NCBI RefSeq assembly: GCF_032118995.1 | Contig: NC_092662.1 | Coordinates: forward strand, 14,397,701 to 14,461,700 | DNA length: 64,000 nt | Source: Asterias amurensis | Taxonomy: Eukaryota; Echinodermata; Asteroidea; Forcipulatida; Asteriidae | Reading direction: 5' to 3' | Shown here: positions 1 to 12,182 of the stretch, piece after piece | Numbering within the stretch: position 1 is the first letter of the stretch | Layout: each line of letters begins with the position of its first letter | Position numbers and translations under genes: made by a program | The notes under the pieces: generated by a model | What the model was told of the DNA's origin: nothing | The model's input: the letters and a program-made list of their open reading frames with translations, nothing else | Database searches by the model: none

Positions 1-498
1 TACAAAACTACATTGTAATGCATATTTTTATATAAAAGACAGAAAAAGAGTAAGCTAGCATAAAAGCGCAGCGAGGCAAGGCCCAAAATAGATCAGGTAG
101 CTTGTAGGGACTTGCATTTACAAAACAAACATTATAACAAAAGTTATAGACCTTGCATCATTTGTTGTAGGAGTGCATGGCAATTGGAATAGACAGACAC
201 AATATATTTATAATTGGGTGCTACCTGTCCTCTAGTTTAACGGAATTCACATCGATGGCCCAGCCTGTGCGTTTTCCACTACTTCATCATCGATTGGTGG
301 CATGGTGTCGTTTGCCCATTCAAATTGTTTTGGGTGATGTAGGAAAATCTTCCACGAAGAAGTTGTGGTTCTAAAAAGAGCCAGTTGAAATTTGTGTTTG
401 AAAGAATAGTATACCGACCATCAGCTCTTTAGGGACATGTTTTTTGTTTGCTATATCTATATTTTATATTCTTTGGGTTTTTTTCTTCACTTTACCAG

Positions 499-3400
499 GT
501 GAATGGATTAGCTCAAACTATGAGAGATAACACTGACGGCACCCACCTACCCTTACCAGTGAATGATACAGATCTTGACCACAGGTATTGTCTACCATGG
601 ATGTTCAAAAGTTCTAGATTTGAAAGCTTCTTCGGCAAAACTTTTCTGTGATGTTTGAAGCATTGTATGGTGTGAAATAAAGTAGGAAGTAATTGTAACT
701 AGCAAACTTGTTGTTTCTGAGTGCAACCATGTGTAAATTTCATTTGGGAGAGGTGTTGGCTCCGAAAAGAGCTAGTTGTAAATTGTTTGATGAAAACAAA
801 AAAATAGTAAAGACAAGTCTCGAGACAATACTGCTCATCAGGCTGGTGTTTATACCCGGTTTCATTGGCATTAAACGATTGAGAATAGTTCTATTCTCAC
901 TGGACAGATGCCAGTCCATCGCAGGTCACTCCCCAGCTCACGTCGGTACCCATTTGTTCTCCTGGTTGGTGAGACGCAAATATAAAGTTCCTTGCTTAAA
1001 GGCAGTGGACACTATTGGTAATTACTCAAAATAACTATTAGCATAAAACCTTACTTGGTAACGAGTAATGGGGAGAGATTGAGGGTATAAAACATTGTGA
1101 GAAACGGCTCCCTCTGAAGTGCCATAGTTTTCGAGAATGAAGTAATTTTCAACAAATTTGATGTTGAGACTTCAGATTTTGACTTGAGGTCTGGAAATCA
1201 ACCATCTAAACGCACACAGCTTCGTGTGACAAGGGTGTTTTTTCTTTCATTATTATCTCGCAAGTTCGATGACCGATTGAGCTCAAATCTTCACAGGTTT
1301 GTTATTTTATGCATATGTTGAGATACACCAACTGTGAAGGCTTGTCTTTGACAAATACCAATAGTGTCCACTGCTTTTAAGGACACAAGTGTTACGATTG
1401 ACAGAAACTTAATTGCATAACTTGAGTCCAACTGCCCTAAACTGCTCAGCCATGACACCCCACTTGTGATCAAAGGACTAGTCATATGACCCAATCAAAA
1501 TCTTTTCAAACATCTGAATTAATAGACCACTTTTCTGTAAATGAAAGATTATTTGACTTATAAGGGCCATTCAAAATCCATTGATCTCAGTAATGTGTGC
1601 AAGCTCAGAACTTCGCAAGCAATGCAAATTTACCTGGTAAGTCTGCTGCTTCCTAGCGTCCCAAAAGTCTCCCATTGCCAGGCACCCCAAATTAACTTTT
1701 ATAAAATCTGAATGTCATCAGTTTGTCTTTTCTCCACAGACTTGCCCAGGAAGCTACAAGAGCGAAGTCGTTGTTCAAAGAACTACTTGTAAGTCTTTGT
1801 TTTTCTGTTTTTCATTTATCAATACTGCCATTAATTTTGGTTTTTACCCATACACCGATGTGTGTTAGCACTGTATACTCAGTACTTCCTGAGTCCTGTG
1901 AAAAAATATCACAGGCATGTTACTCGGGTGGGATTCGAACCCACGACCCTTGCAATTCTAGAGCAGTGTCTTACCAACTAGACTACCGAGGTTGCCCGGC
2001 AGCTAGAGGCAGTTTGAATTCTATGTTTTGGCAGCGGGTACCGTAACGATATAATAGATGTTAAATTTAACATATGTTATCATACTGCCATTAAATCAAT
2101 TTTTTCACAAAACTCCTGGGAGCAACGTCCAATGTTATTGCTCTGCTTACCACATAAATCTCTGCTTACGACAACAAGTACAGCACATAATTCTGTGGGT
2201 CATAAGCGCAGAATTCTGCCAGCCATGAAATTGAACACTTATCATGGAAGAGTAGGGGTTGTTAGCCCTGGTGTTTCAGGTTTACAAGCACACTTGTTTA
2301 CAGGTTTCCTAAGGCTTTCGAGCTACAGTGATCCGAAATAGTAATAGACATATATGATAATAATAGTACACAATATTTATTAGGCGCTTAACACGGTTGT
2401 TTCTAAGCGCACGTTATAGTAATAATAATACTAGTTTTACACCTGGCTGCAATATATTTCTAGGAGGATTATTCATCCATGCCATCGTATGAGGACTGTC
2501 TGAAAGATCTTCATAGACTGATTCATTCAGTTTGTGGTCAGAGAAGACAAGAGAACATGGAAGCATACTCCAGAGAGGTGAGTTTATACGTCTAGTTTAC
2601 TACGTTTACTACGTTCGGCGGAAAGCTACAAACCAAGACACGTAGAGTTAGAGGAGGAGCTACGTACCCCATTCTGCTCATCTGTCAGCCAGTGACTATG
2701 TATCTCTCCCATCTTTTTCAATTCATTATATTCTGGTTGTGAAGCAAGGGACTCGCAGAAAAGCAAACTTGAACACTGTACTAGCCAAGAACTCAATGGA
2801 GGGAAGACAAGGAAGGAAGTTTCAGTTATTAGCCCCTTTCACACAGTATCCCCCTTATCCCTGTTAAATACAGCCTCAGGAAGGCCCCTGCATGGATTTT
2901 GATCAACCCACGGTTACCCCGGCGCACTTTAATTCACCCTGTCCCCCACCTGATCCCTATTCCACAGCTGCACAGGGTTGCCCCCTGGGGAAACGAGTAG
3001 TGTGAAAGGGGAAAGGGCTTTATGATGTTGGAGGAAAACCCTTGCAGTCGGATAGGGACTGAAAACCGAATCCATGTAGTGCCGTGGCTGGATTCAAACT
3101 TGTTCCCTAGAGTTGGAAGGCGAGGAAAAATACCACTATGCCAACCCGACCTCCAATTTTCAATATAGTAACGCCTTCTGTTTTACTCTCTGTTTTAGGT
3201 TGAGATACCTCTTCAGTCAGCCAAGAAAATCGCCCTCCTGTCAGCGGACAAGTACAACACAGAGTTTAGCCTGACAAATTTTGTAAGTGTTACACATGAC
3301 CTCATTGTTTGTTGTGTTCTCTAACAGCTCTATTATGTTGATTTTGCCATCGGAACCATCATGTTGATAATCCAAGTGCTTTAATTACATTTGATCAGAC

Positions 3401-3716
3401 AAAGGTTACTGTAATTTTTTATTATTTTTATTATTTTTATTCCAAAGTTCTCTGGACTGTATAAAATATAAAATACAAGGTTTCCTAGTTTTACTTTCAT
3501 GTAATTTTGCTCTTCTTTCAGATTCGTGAAGTTTGCATGTTGAACCTCGACGAGGGGAAACCAAAACATTGGCCGATTGACCTCAAAGCCAACATCGTTG
3601 ACCTTTTCATGAACTCTGACCCTGATATACGTCGGGTCATCAAAGATCGGCAGGGTCTCTGGTCGACTCTCCTAGGTTTCTTACAATGGATTTGCTGGTT
3701 GTTTAGCCGAAACTGA
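499..3716 (+). CDS. 3' part of an unrecognised spliced gene (five exons)
   Basis: Five exons join in frame: 499-584, 1740-1788, 2464-2577, 3199-3282 and 3522-3716 (TGA at 3714-3716). Each internal boundary has AG/GT sites, with donors such as GTAAGT and GTGAG, and phases 0-2-0-0-0 fit without a frameshift. About 175 C-terminal residues are visible. They are hydrophilic and charged, probably mostly helical (exon 3 begins EDYSSMPSYEDCLKDLHRL), and end in a tryptophan-rich hydrophobic stretch, GLWSTLLGFLQWICWLFSRN, that could be a tail anchor or amphipathic helix. I do not recognise the family and assign no function. The 5' exons lie left of the window or were not found in 1-498. The gene has the same orientation as the Ral-GEF gene 10 kb downstream. 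That these exons form one transcript rests on splice and phase logic only. Confidence 0.72.
996..1380. mobile_element. MITE family A (GGCAGTGGACAC ends), copy 1
   Basis: Ends are TTAAAGGCAGTGGACACTAT and AATAGTGTCCACTGCTTTTAA. The interior carries TAGTATAAAACATTGTGAGAAACGGCTCCC-like and TTTTCACAGGTTTGTTATTTTATGC-like blocks that define this abundant family. It lies between exons of the unrecognised gene. Confidence 0.8.
1838..2045 (-). repeat. tRNA-derived SINE family 3
   Basis: On the minus strand 1991-1921 forms a tRNA-like head with box A TAGTCTAGTTGG and perfect box B GGTTCGAATCC. The sequence left of it (CCATACACCGATGTGTGTTAG, ACTTCCTGAGTCCTGTG) reappears at 63797-63870. Confidence 0.6.
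2718..3152 (-). repeat. SINE family 4, interrupted copy
   Basis: GAAGCAAGGGACTCGCAGAA, CTAGCCAAGAACTCAATGG and GGAGGAAAACCCTTGCAGTC to TGGATTCAAACTTGTTCCCTAG are the complement of the copy at 52945. A 190-bp element splits it. Confidence 0.65.
2830..3022. mobile_element. MITE inserted in SINE family 4
   Basis: AGCCCCTTTCACACAGTA at the left and TAGTGTGAAAGGGGAAAGGGCT at the right form imperfect inverted ends. Outside them the SINE reads on continuously (compare 54497-54520). Confidence 0.6.
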
Positions 3717-3853
3717 AACTTTCCGAAAGCTACCTATGAAAACTTACACCGGGATGCAGTGCCGTTGCCTGAAATCTTAGAAACGCCCAGTTGAAAAAAT
3801 TGTTGCTCGACAAGAAAACCTGAGTTTATGTTACAGGAAAAGTGTTACATTGA

Positions 3854-3883
3854 AATAAATAATGTCAACAACATTGAAATAAA
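3854..3883 (+). terminator. Paired poly(A) signals of the unrecognised gene
   Basis: Two AATAAA hexamers, at 3854-3859 and 3878-3883, lie 138 and 162 bases after the TGA stop. This is a normal 3' UTR length and supports 3522-3716 as the terminal exon. Confidence 0.6.
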
Positions 3884-4720
3884 CCTGCTTTAAGAAGTGC
3901 TGATAGTTTTGCTTTAATCCTTTCATGAACCATTAGTTTCAGTCATAAATCGATCATAATGGACTAATTGTTTATTCAGTTTTTTTTTTTATTACGGTTA
4001 ATATAACTTTTACTTGATTGGTTCAAAATGTGGACTAATGGTCAATTCTCGGCTTTAAAAACTAACATGGATATTATCCCCTTGCACCTATGCCCCCCCC
4101 CCCCCCCACACACCACACTCAGTTACTTTATGCTGCATGTGCTCGCTATTTTGGTAGTCTAATTCGTGCTGTAAAGTATTTGAAACCTGTTTATGCAGCA
4201 TTGCTAAAATGCACAAAATGGCACAACTGCTATATTATTGAGATGATGATGTCAGGTGAATTGGCTGATCAGTGTAGGCCTACATTTTGTTTATGCAAAT
4301 GGCACCACTTTATTTTTCTACTTATTTTATGTTTAATTTCTGTAATTTTATTTTTTCGCAGTTGTTAACATACCCGGTGTCCCTCGGAGTTCCGTCCGCT
4401 GGAGATTTGTTCCCCCATATTATGGGAAATAAACATGGGCTGTAGGAGGATGATTAAAAAGCAGGGTGCTCTCAGAGGTAGTCTGTACACAGTTTGCAAT
4501 ATATCGGGGGGGGGGACACACAGAATCTCCGGGGGACATGAATCTCCTGCCACGCCGGTACATGATTTATGTTTCATATTATTGAGCGTTATTTTGTTAT
4601 AAAAAAAAGAGCAATAGTTTTGCGATGGAGAAGTACCTTGATTTTAATGTTGAGTTATTGTCTTTGTGTAACACAATTATTTTAGATACCTGCGATTTTC
4701 GTGGTGACCCCAAACTTGTT

Positions 4721-4991
4721 TAAAGACACTGGACACATTGGTAATTGTCAAAGACCAGTCTTCTCAGTTGTGTGCTTTTAGATGGTTGATTTCGAGACCT
4801 CAAAATCTAATTCTGAGGTCTCGAAATCAAGTTCGTGGAAAATTACTTCTTTCTTGAAAACTACATTTACTTCAGAGGGAGCCGTTTCTCACAATGTTTT
4901 ATACTATCAACAGCTCTCCATTACTCGTTACCAAGTAAGTTTTTATGCTAATAATTATTTTGAGTAATTACCAAGTGTCCACTGCCTTTAA
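4721..4991. mobile_element. MITE family A, internally deleted copy
   Basis: Both ends are present (AAAGACACTGGACACATTGG and CCAAGTGTCCACTGCCTTTA), but the interior is shortened to about 270 bp. Confidence 0.7.
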
Positions 4992-5538
4992 AATATTTTT
5001 AAAAAGTGGTAAAAAATAACATTAAAAAGGTCTATTCATCTGTAACGAATGCCAATTCTTCCAGGAATTTTTAGGGTGGTGGTCATTAATCATATTATTG
5101 AATAGTTTCTGACTTGGTAATAACATAAACTTTCATAATAAGGTCTTTTGTGACAAAAGGGCAAGCTTTAGATTTTTTTTTTAGATTCTACTTAAAATTT
5201 CTGAACCATTTACATTTTAAATGGCGCCCTCACGTGGTAAAAACAAAATCCGCGGGTGACACCCCCATTATCAGTTAGAACACATTTATTCTCATACGAT
5301 AATTTAGAGCTCTAGACGTCAAGGTGTTTGACCAAAGTAGTAGTTAATTGTGTAAAACTTTTCTTATTTTCTAACTTGTATATCGCGCTACAGTGATCTA
5401 AATTGTAACAGGGGCAGCAGTATTTGATTCAGTTTTCCAATAATTATAAAGTCAAGTCTGTCAGAGGGGAAATGTAGGAATAATAAGTACTATGATATAG
5501 TATTGTTATATAATACAGAATCTAAAACTTCCAATGAA

Positions 5539-5641
5539 CATGACACTATGGTGATAGCGAAAATGATGGTTGATTGCACAGATTTTACAATCTGTGCAAA
5601 TCACCCATCATTTTCGCTAAAAACGATAGCTCCATGACACA
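5539..5641. repeat. Foldback element
   Basis: GCGAAAATGATGGTTGATTG and CACAGATT fold onto AATCTGTG and CAAATCACCCATCATTTTCGC across a short loop, and outer ATGACACTATGG / CCATGACACAT-like parts extend it. It is probably a MITE. Confidence 0.65.
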
Positions 5642-5730
5642 TCTATTGAGTCTTAATATCAACTTGGCTGATGATATAGTGATACAGTGATGATGTATCT
5701 CCTCTCATTTTGCTTTAAAATACACCTCAT

Positions 5731-5795
5731 TAGTTGCGATAACGTAACCCTCCTCCTGGCGGCCGTCGGGAGGAGGGAATACGTTATCGCAACTA
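5731..5795. repeat. 66-bp palindromic mini-element, copy 1
   Basis: TAGTTGCGATAACGTAACCC and the following TCCTCC pair with the mirrored right arm across a GGCGGCCGTC loop. The same sequence recurs at 7123-7175 and 56440-56506. Confidence 0.75.
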
Positions 5796-6087
5796 CTAAC
5801 ACATCAGCAGATGATCACTGAAAAATTAGAACATCACACGAAGCGAGTGCCCTATAACACGAACTACACGTTATAATGTAATCATCAGCAGAGTAAACAT
5901 GCGGCAAGAGAAATAGAGCACGACGCGACGTCGACATTCTGACCAAAGGTTTGCTACACACTTTTCAGCTGTCCTACACAGCAACTGGTCATACTTGGAC
6001 AGTATTTTGTTGCTTTTTGCATGCATGAATAAAAGCAAATTTTCTATGGACAACCAGCATGCTGGTGGCTGAAGTGAAAGGACCAAG

Positions 6088-6114
6088 ATGACGAGTGTAT
6101 TCGACTTTGAGCAG
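6088..6114 (+). other. Candidate alternative first coding exon (MTSVFDFEQ)
   Basis: An ATG with A at -3 opens nine codons (MTSVFDFEQ) that run into a donor, GAG-CAG/gtaatg, at 6115. An in-frame TGA lies just upstream at 6070-6072. The preceding 200 bases lack recognisable repeats and hold several CpGs. The exon ends in phase 0, the phase needed to join exon 2 of the Ral-GEF gene at 18866, and no other downstream (+) gene start lies between them. This could be an alternative promoter and exon of that gene, a separate non-coding transcript, or chance. Confidence 0.28.
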
Positions 6115-6362
6115 GTAATGAATTTATTCTATTGCGGGTTTTTTTAAACATAATTTAGAATGTGCATTCGCCACCCGCTCGATCTTCTGCCAATTAGAAT
6201 TACTATTTTCCTATCTACCCCCCCCCCCCCTAGCCGAAGTTGGACTTCTCTTGAAACTCGAAAGCATGTCGAGTCGAATCAGGTATAAAATAGGGCCTAA
6301 AGATAATTTTTTAGTAAATTTTTTGTTTGCATTTACTGTATTTTTTGTATTGTTATTGTATA

Positions 6363-6519
6363 GACCTTATGCACATGACGTCATTTCAGTACGGCGCCCC
6401 CGCATTGAGGTCAAAAGGAGGTTGTTCATTGTCCAATCTATATGTGCGTTTCTATTGTTTCGTCACCGTTTGACCTCAAAGATTGCGGCTGGATGACTTC
6501 AATTCAATGCATAAGGTCT
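6363..6519. mobile_element. 157-bp MITE
   Basis: AGACCTTATGCA at the left and TGCATAAGGTCT at the right are exact inverted repeats. Inside them ATGACGTCAT-like and ATGACTTCAAT segments extend the pairing imperfectly. Confidence 0.65.
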
Positions 6520-7122
6520 GTTATTGGTAATATTTAGTAAAAAAAATAAGCTTTGTAACACTTGGGACGTGTGCAGTATGGCACTGACGATGATGTCCTA
6601 CCGTACCAGGGCTAGGTCTAGGTGTTTTTTTTACTACGAACTTCTGTACTGGCAAGTGACAGCACATAAATGTTTCAAGAACGTTCGTCCTGCTTCAGAG
6701 CTGCAAAGAGAGACCACCACAGCTAGACATGAGGACAGATGCAATGCATTGAGCTGGAAAAAGTTTAACAGCATCAGCCCAAACAAATCTGATTTACCTG
6801 TTGAGTCTGTGAAATGTTATTAATTATTAAATATTATTATTTATTCGGCCAAGATTTTAACAAACAGTACAAGATACAATATTACCGCAAAAATATAACA
6901 TTATAAGAAACAACAAATGTAAACTAAGAAAATCTTGGGAAAATACGCGAAGACGGTTTTACAATAACGTATTTTGGAAGATATCGTCGGTGAAAAAAAT
7001 ATCATTTTGTAACGATATTTCGATAATTTCAAAAACAACATCGATATTGGGGATATTGTTTTCAATATTGTATCGTGACAGTATTATCGTCATATCATCC
7101 AGGCTACCTGGCAACTGTGTCC

Positions 7123-7175
7123 TAGTTGCGATAACGATAGCCGTCAGGAGGGAGGTTTTGTTATTACCGCAACTA
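7123..7175. repeat. 66-bp palindromic mini-element, copy 2 (decayed)
   Basis: TAGTTGCGATAACG at the left, GCCGTCAGGAGGGAGG in the middle and a TTACCGCAACTA right end match the other two copies, with internal losses. Confidence 0.6.
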
Positions 7176-7839
7176 TGGCATGCCCTGGTATGGTTCTAAT
7201 TTTTATACAGCGGAACATCTCTTCCTTGCTCTATGCTATTATATTAGTAAACACTCCATGACTAAAACAATTTTTGTAAAGTTTAGCTAGTTTTGTGATG
7301 ATTTAAGTAAAATTGTCTTTTCACTCCAACTCAGTCAGACTCACACAAGTGTGACTTTAACTCGACCATAGTGACTCAGATACAACTCTGGAAATAGCAT
7401 GGGCAAACCCTGCACAAACGTACAGGATGTAAAGGGAGGAATAGGAACAGGTCATTTTGTAGACTAACTAGGTTACGTCACAATACCCAAGGACGTGTGT
7501 GGGACCCAGAGGTTTCAGTCTGCAGACATTGCAAAGCATTATGGAATACGAATGAAGCAAGTTCTGGTGATTGTCCTTTTGTCCATTTGCGATAATCTGC
7601 ATTATGGTATGTTTTTCACTCAAATCATAGAGTATGCTCAAATACATCTAGTTGATCGACTAGTCAAAATAGTTAGTCTAATATATATTTTGTGGAGCAG
7701 ACGATAATTGTTACTTCTATTATAACATCAAGATGTTTTTCATTTTCTATCACGTATGATTGCGTTTTATTATTCTTCTACTTTAGTACCAAAATTAACT
7801 TTAGTACCAAAATTAACTCACATATTGAGAGACCACCAA

Positions 7840-7990
7840 CATAGGGCTAGATAGCTCAGTTGGTAGAGCGCCGGCACGTTAAACCGGAGGTCGTTGGTTC
7901 AAATCCCGCTCTAGTCAATTTTTCTTTGTTCAACCCAAAATCATTTAAAAATGTACCCAGTCAATTTCCCTTGTGGTTTATTATTTGATA
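7840..7990 (+). repeat. tRNA-derived SINE family 1, best copy
   Basis: A 72-base cloverleaf at 7845-7916 has a 7-bp acceptor stem, box A TAGCTCAGTTGG and box B GGTTCAAATCC, and a loop that would show anticodon GTT. A fixed tail follows (TTCTTTGTTCAACCCAAAAT, then CAGTCAATTTCCCTTGTGG). Other copies share head and tail, so this is a SINE rather than a working tRNA gene. Confidence 0.8.
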
Positions 7991-9734
7991 TAAAATTATC
8001 TCGTATAGCATAATAGTACTATTGTCTTAATGAACAAAACCCTCAGTTATCGATGAAAACAACTCATTGATTGTGACATGTAACTTACAAAATTGACTTC
8101 AGAGAACTTTTGCTCTGCTGAGGCTATTTTGTTCCAGTTGGACTAGCTACAAACCACGCAGGGTTCGGCTGATGTGGGATCGACTTCCAATGACTGTGGT
8201 CTTTCTTCTACCTCTATGGGTTAAATCTAGTCTGATTCTGGTGACCCACCCATACTTGCTTACGTGGGTGTGCTTGTTTGGGAGAATATTTCTGTCATCC
8301 AGTGGAAATATTTAGCCTAGATAAAAATTGCACTTTTTGATTTGGGTCTGTCAGATAGTACATTGTCCATGTTCCACACAAACCAAAGGTAGTGTTCGCC
8401 AATTGCCAGTTCTCAAAAAGGTTAGTTGGTTTTCTGATAATCTTTCCAATTGTTAACGACGCACATTGAAGGCCCGTTATTGTCTTGGGAAAATGTTTAC
8501 AAATATATATCAATTTCAACAACAGAGGGCATCACAGACGGTTGTCAGCGCGATAAATGCAGAACGAGGGGCACCCCCTCTTTCGTGTTAAGAGTATAGT
8601 ATTTTTGTCTTTTATGCATGCGCAGCAATTTTATCCCACTTGTCTTGTTTCGAGTCATTCTAAATAGTATAATACTCAATCAAACAAACTCATTGAGGAT
8701 ATTTTCGAAGCATTTTGCTCAGAATTTCAGAATTTCTTTACATTTTGAGGATTTCCTCAAATATTCCATTAATTCGTTCATTTCCTTAGTTTTTTCATTT
8801 TCTTGGATATTTCTTTGAAAGTTAAAATTTCCTTTTAAAAATATCAGAGTGAGGTTTGCGGTAACACCATGTGTTAATCTCCTATACAGTATTATAAATA
8901 CATATAATCTCTGGTTTTGTAATTTTGAGGAAATTTCTGAGAAGTAGAAGCACCGACTCTCACCATAAAGCTATAAAAAGGAACCATTCTAAGAAAGTAT
9001 TTAAAGAAAGTGCAGTGTCCTTTTCTCTGTGAGAATACTATGATCTCAAAGGTGAACCCATGTCTTGCCTGTGGGTGGAAGTTGTGTGCAGTACTACTAC
9101 AGTGCCAATAGTGCAGTACACAGGGGGATTGCAATGCCCTGTGTTAATTGTGTTTTCCAAGATTTTACATGGGAATGAAAAACCCAGCTGTGACCTGGTG
9201 GTGTGCAGCGAGGTATGGGGGATTAAATTGAATCTTGAATACCCTGAAATTTGGAAAGTAGGTCAGCTGTTTGGGTTGTTTACAAACAGTGTACCAATGT
9301 GTACCAGTGTACTTACTAACCACATGCAGTGTGGTTTTCTGAACAGTTTATTAAATGGCATGCCAGTAAGGGCTTTCTTGTTGTGTGGACTTAAGCAACA
9401 CTTGGTAAATAGCAGGTAAGTTCTTGTACTCAAAAATCTTGACTGGGTTGTGAAATAAAAACGGAACATAAATTTGGAAATAAGTGGACCATGTAAACAT
9501 TTAGCCCGAGTGTCGCTTCCATACACATTGCAAATAGGCCAGTATGCAAGGGTTGAAGCATTCTACCTACATGGTTGACGCATGATTGAAGTGAGTCTTT
9601 CTAACACAAAAACTTAAATAGGCCTAAAACATATAGGCCTATAATACTGTGTATGTTTTGAGGCATTGCATTGTGAGATATCTTGATGTATATTCTGTTT
9701 GCATTAACACCATTTATAAATTACCTTGCTGATA

Positions 9735-9850
9735 TTTCTTTGAGAACTTCTCTTGCTATAAATACTACTGTTATGGAGTAGATTTTGAAATTCAGAAAAG
9801 AACAGTCCTACTTAATCAACTACTACACTGGGCAGAAGGTAGGACATCGG
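9735..9850. repeat. Dispersed repeat shared with 41100-41240
   Basis: GAGAACTTCTCTTGCT, GTAGATTTTGAAATTCAGAAAAGAACAG-like and GGCAGAAGGTAGGACATC segments recur in order at 41105-41235. Class unknown. Confidence 0.5.
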
Positions 9851-11330
9851 CAGTGTTGTAGCCTACTTGGGCAGTGCTGGGCGGGCCTGCCCAGGACTCA
9901 CAATTTTTGCCCAGCACTCTGAGCAAAATAGCACAGATTTCAATATCCACTTTGCATTGATATGAGACACAGCTAATGATAATAAGGAGTATCAATAATG
10001 TCACAGAGAAAGAACACAGTCAAATTGCCATTCAACTTTGCGCTGCCCCATAACACAAACAGTTTGGAAACCTGGCCCCACTTCAGCAGTAATGACCCAT
10101 AATTAAGTATGAATAATTTAGTTGATCCCCTTGCCCGCGGTAGACTTCCAAAAAATTTGATTTTATGCCCACCACTAAAACTGGTCTATCTTCAACCCTG
10201 GACATCGGCAGGGACAATTACTTTGGCTTTAGTGGATCAAGGGGACCTTTTGTCGGGGCACAGAGTAAGGACCTTTTAATGTTTCGACTAGCTTGCTCTA
10301 GTTAACATCGGAAGAACAAAATCTACACAGCAAAAGATACACATGATGGTGCTGCCGCAAACCAAATGTACATTGTATAGCCTACTTCCCAGAGTTAGTG
10401 ATTTTTTTGTGCCACAATCTTGAACAAAAATACTTGTGTTTTCATTTTCTGGGTCACTGAAGGTCCAAGGATTTTATGAATGTCTTAATTCCAAATCCCA
10501 TATTAGAGTGGCTCAAGGTTCTTAGAGACAGAACATCAAGACATCATTTATATTCTGCCTTTTTCAGCCTCGTTCTTCTTGTAAACTAATAATAATAGAC
10601 TTACAGAGTAGTACGTAGTGCAGTGGTTTTTTGTATGGAGTCCATTTATTGATCTCTAAAGCTTGCATTCTCTAGAAACATGACAATAGTTTGAAGGTCA
10701 GTCTATAACTAACGTGTGTTGAAATAGGCCTATAACAAACAATGACGACACAGTTCAATGGTGCATTGATAACATAAGTTCACGGATCCTCACATACTGT
10801 GAATATTGGTTGTCAATAATTTAGAACACCTGGCGGACATAGCCATTTCTATGTTTAGGGAGCACACAGGTAGTCTAAATTTGAAAGGATTCTGTTAAAG
10901 AAGAGTTTTTTCAACACTCAAAGTGAAATTTGTTTTCAGGTAAGTCTTCTGTTTTGAAAAGCACAAGGCAAACTTTGGTAATTATGTAAAGACTAGTATC
11001 CACACTTTTTGCAACCCATAAAAATAACGAAGCTGTGAAAGTGAAAGTCAAAAGGTATTGGCAGAAAATGTTTTTAAGAACTTAAATTTTCTTTAACTTA
11101 TGCAAACATCAGCATAAAAAAATTGAAAACTTCATAACTGACATCTAACTGACATCAACAATATTTTGATGTTAGTTTTTTTACCATGACCATTTTGGGT
11201 GATGTGTAAATCTTTGAACATATCAATTTTATGTACAAACTCCTCAGAAGTAGATGTTAATTTTACAATTGTGTTTGAAAGATTCTAAAGTTGTTTTATA
11301 TTTGTGGGGTTAGTATAGTTTATTCAGATC

Positions 11331-11700
11331 TTAAAGGCACTGTACGCGTTTGGTAATTGGGTAATAACCAGTGTTCTCACTCGTAAGCATAGTAAAATAA
11401 CAAGACTGTGAAAATTTGGGCTCAATTGGTCATCAAAGTTGCAAGAAAATGATAAAAGAAAAACACCCTTGTTGGACGAATTTGTGAGCTTTCAGATAGG
11501 AATAAAAGACTTCTAGCTAGAAGTCTTTTATTATTTTAGTGAGAAATTACCTCTGTCTCAAAACCTATGTTACTTCAGAGGGAGTCGTTTCCCACAATGT
11601 TTTATACTATCAACAGTTCTCAAATGCTCGTTACCAAGTCAGTTTTTAAGTTAATTTGTTTTGTTTTGAGTAATTACCAAAGATGTACCTTCCCTTTAAA
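11331..11700. mobile_element. MITE family A copy
   Basis: TTAAAGGCACTGTACGCGTT at the left and a CCTTCCCTTTAA right end flank the family blocks, including a GACTTCTAGCTAGAAGTC palindrome near 11508-11526. Confidence 0.65.
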
Positions 11701-11867
11701 GCGACACCGCCCAATTCTTTTGCCAATATAGAAAAAGAAATTAAAAACAAATATTAGATAGGTTGTTTTCTTTGACCAAGGAAGAAAAACTTTCCATTTA
11801 GACACTGAACAAAAATCATCAATATTGTAAGTTAAAAGTTTGTTTGGTGTTGAACAAAGAAAATATT

Positions 11868-11955
11868 GCTTGAGCAGGTTTTGAACCAAAGATCTCTGGG
11901 CTAACGTGCCAACGCTCTACCGACTAAGTATCAAGCCCTTTCAACCCCAAATGGT
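11868..11955 (-). repeat. SINE family 1, partial copy
   Basis: Reverse complement of the head (box-B-like GGTTCAAAAC and a GGTAGAGCGTTGGCACGTTA segment) beside a CTTTGTTCAA tail on the same strand. Confidence 0.55.
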
Positions 11956-12182
11956 TTTTCATTGTAGATCATCATTCTGTCCAAATTTGTTAGGAGAAAA
12001 AGTTCATATTGCTGGCTGCGCAGCTTTAATGATACAACTCGCAGATCTTCTCACCACGGCACAAGGGGTATGCGTGGTGTAGTTGTCATGGGTGCTGTGG
12101 CTAAGCGGAGGCATGTCTGTGCAGGGGAGGGGATCATGTTCTTGCAAGCACTATAGCAACCACTGAATGACTCCCCAGAGAG

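Larger units (their letters stand above)
8000..12180. other. Intergenic sequence with no gene recognised
   Basis: Apart from the repeats listed at 9735, 11331 and 11868 I see AT-rich sequence. The longest frame, 9060-9419 (+), is 119 codons and ends at an AGCAG/gtaagt donor-like site, but it matches no family I know and has no acceptor-bounded partner. Confidence 0.5.

Noticed and set aside
1921..1991. Functional tRNA gene on the minus strand
   Set aside because: Box B is perfect, but the anticodon stem pairs poorly and the adjoining sequence is repeated at 63797.
7845..7916. Functional tRNA-Asn(GTT) gene
   Set aside because: The cloverleaf folds, but the sequence does not resemble animal tRNA-Asn, and the same head with the same non-tRNA tail recurs elsewhere, so it is a SINE.
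9060..9419. 119-codon ORF ending at a GTAAGT-like site
   Set aside because: No homology that I recognise, an overlapping open frame on the other strand and ordinary intergenic composition; kept only as a note.
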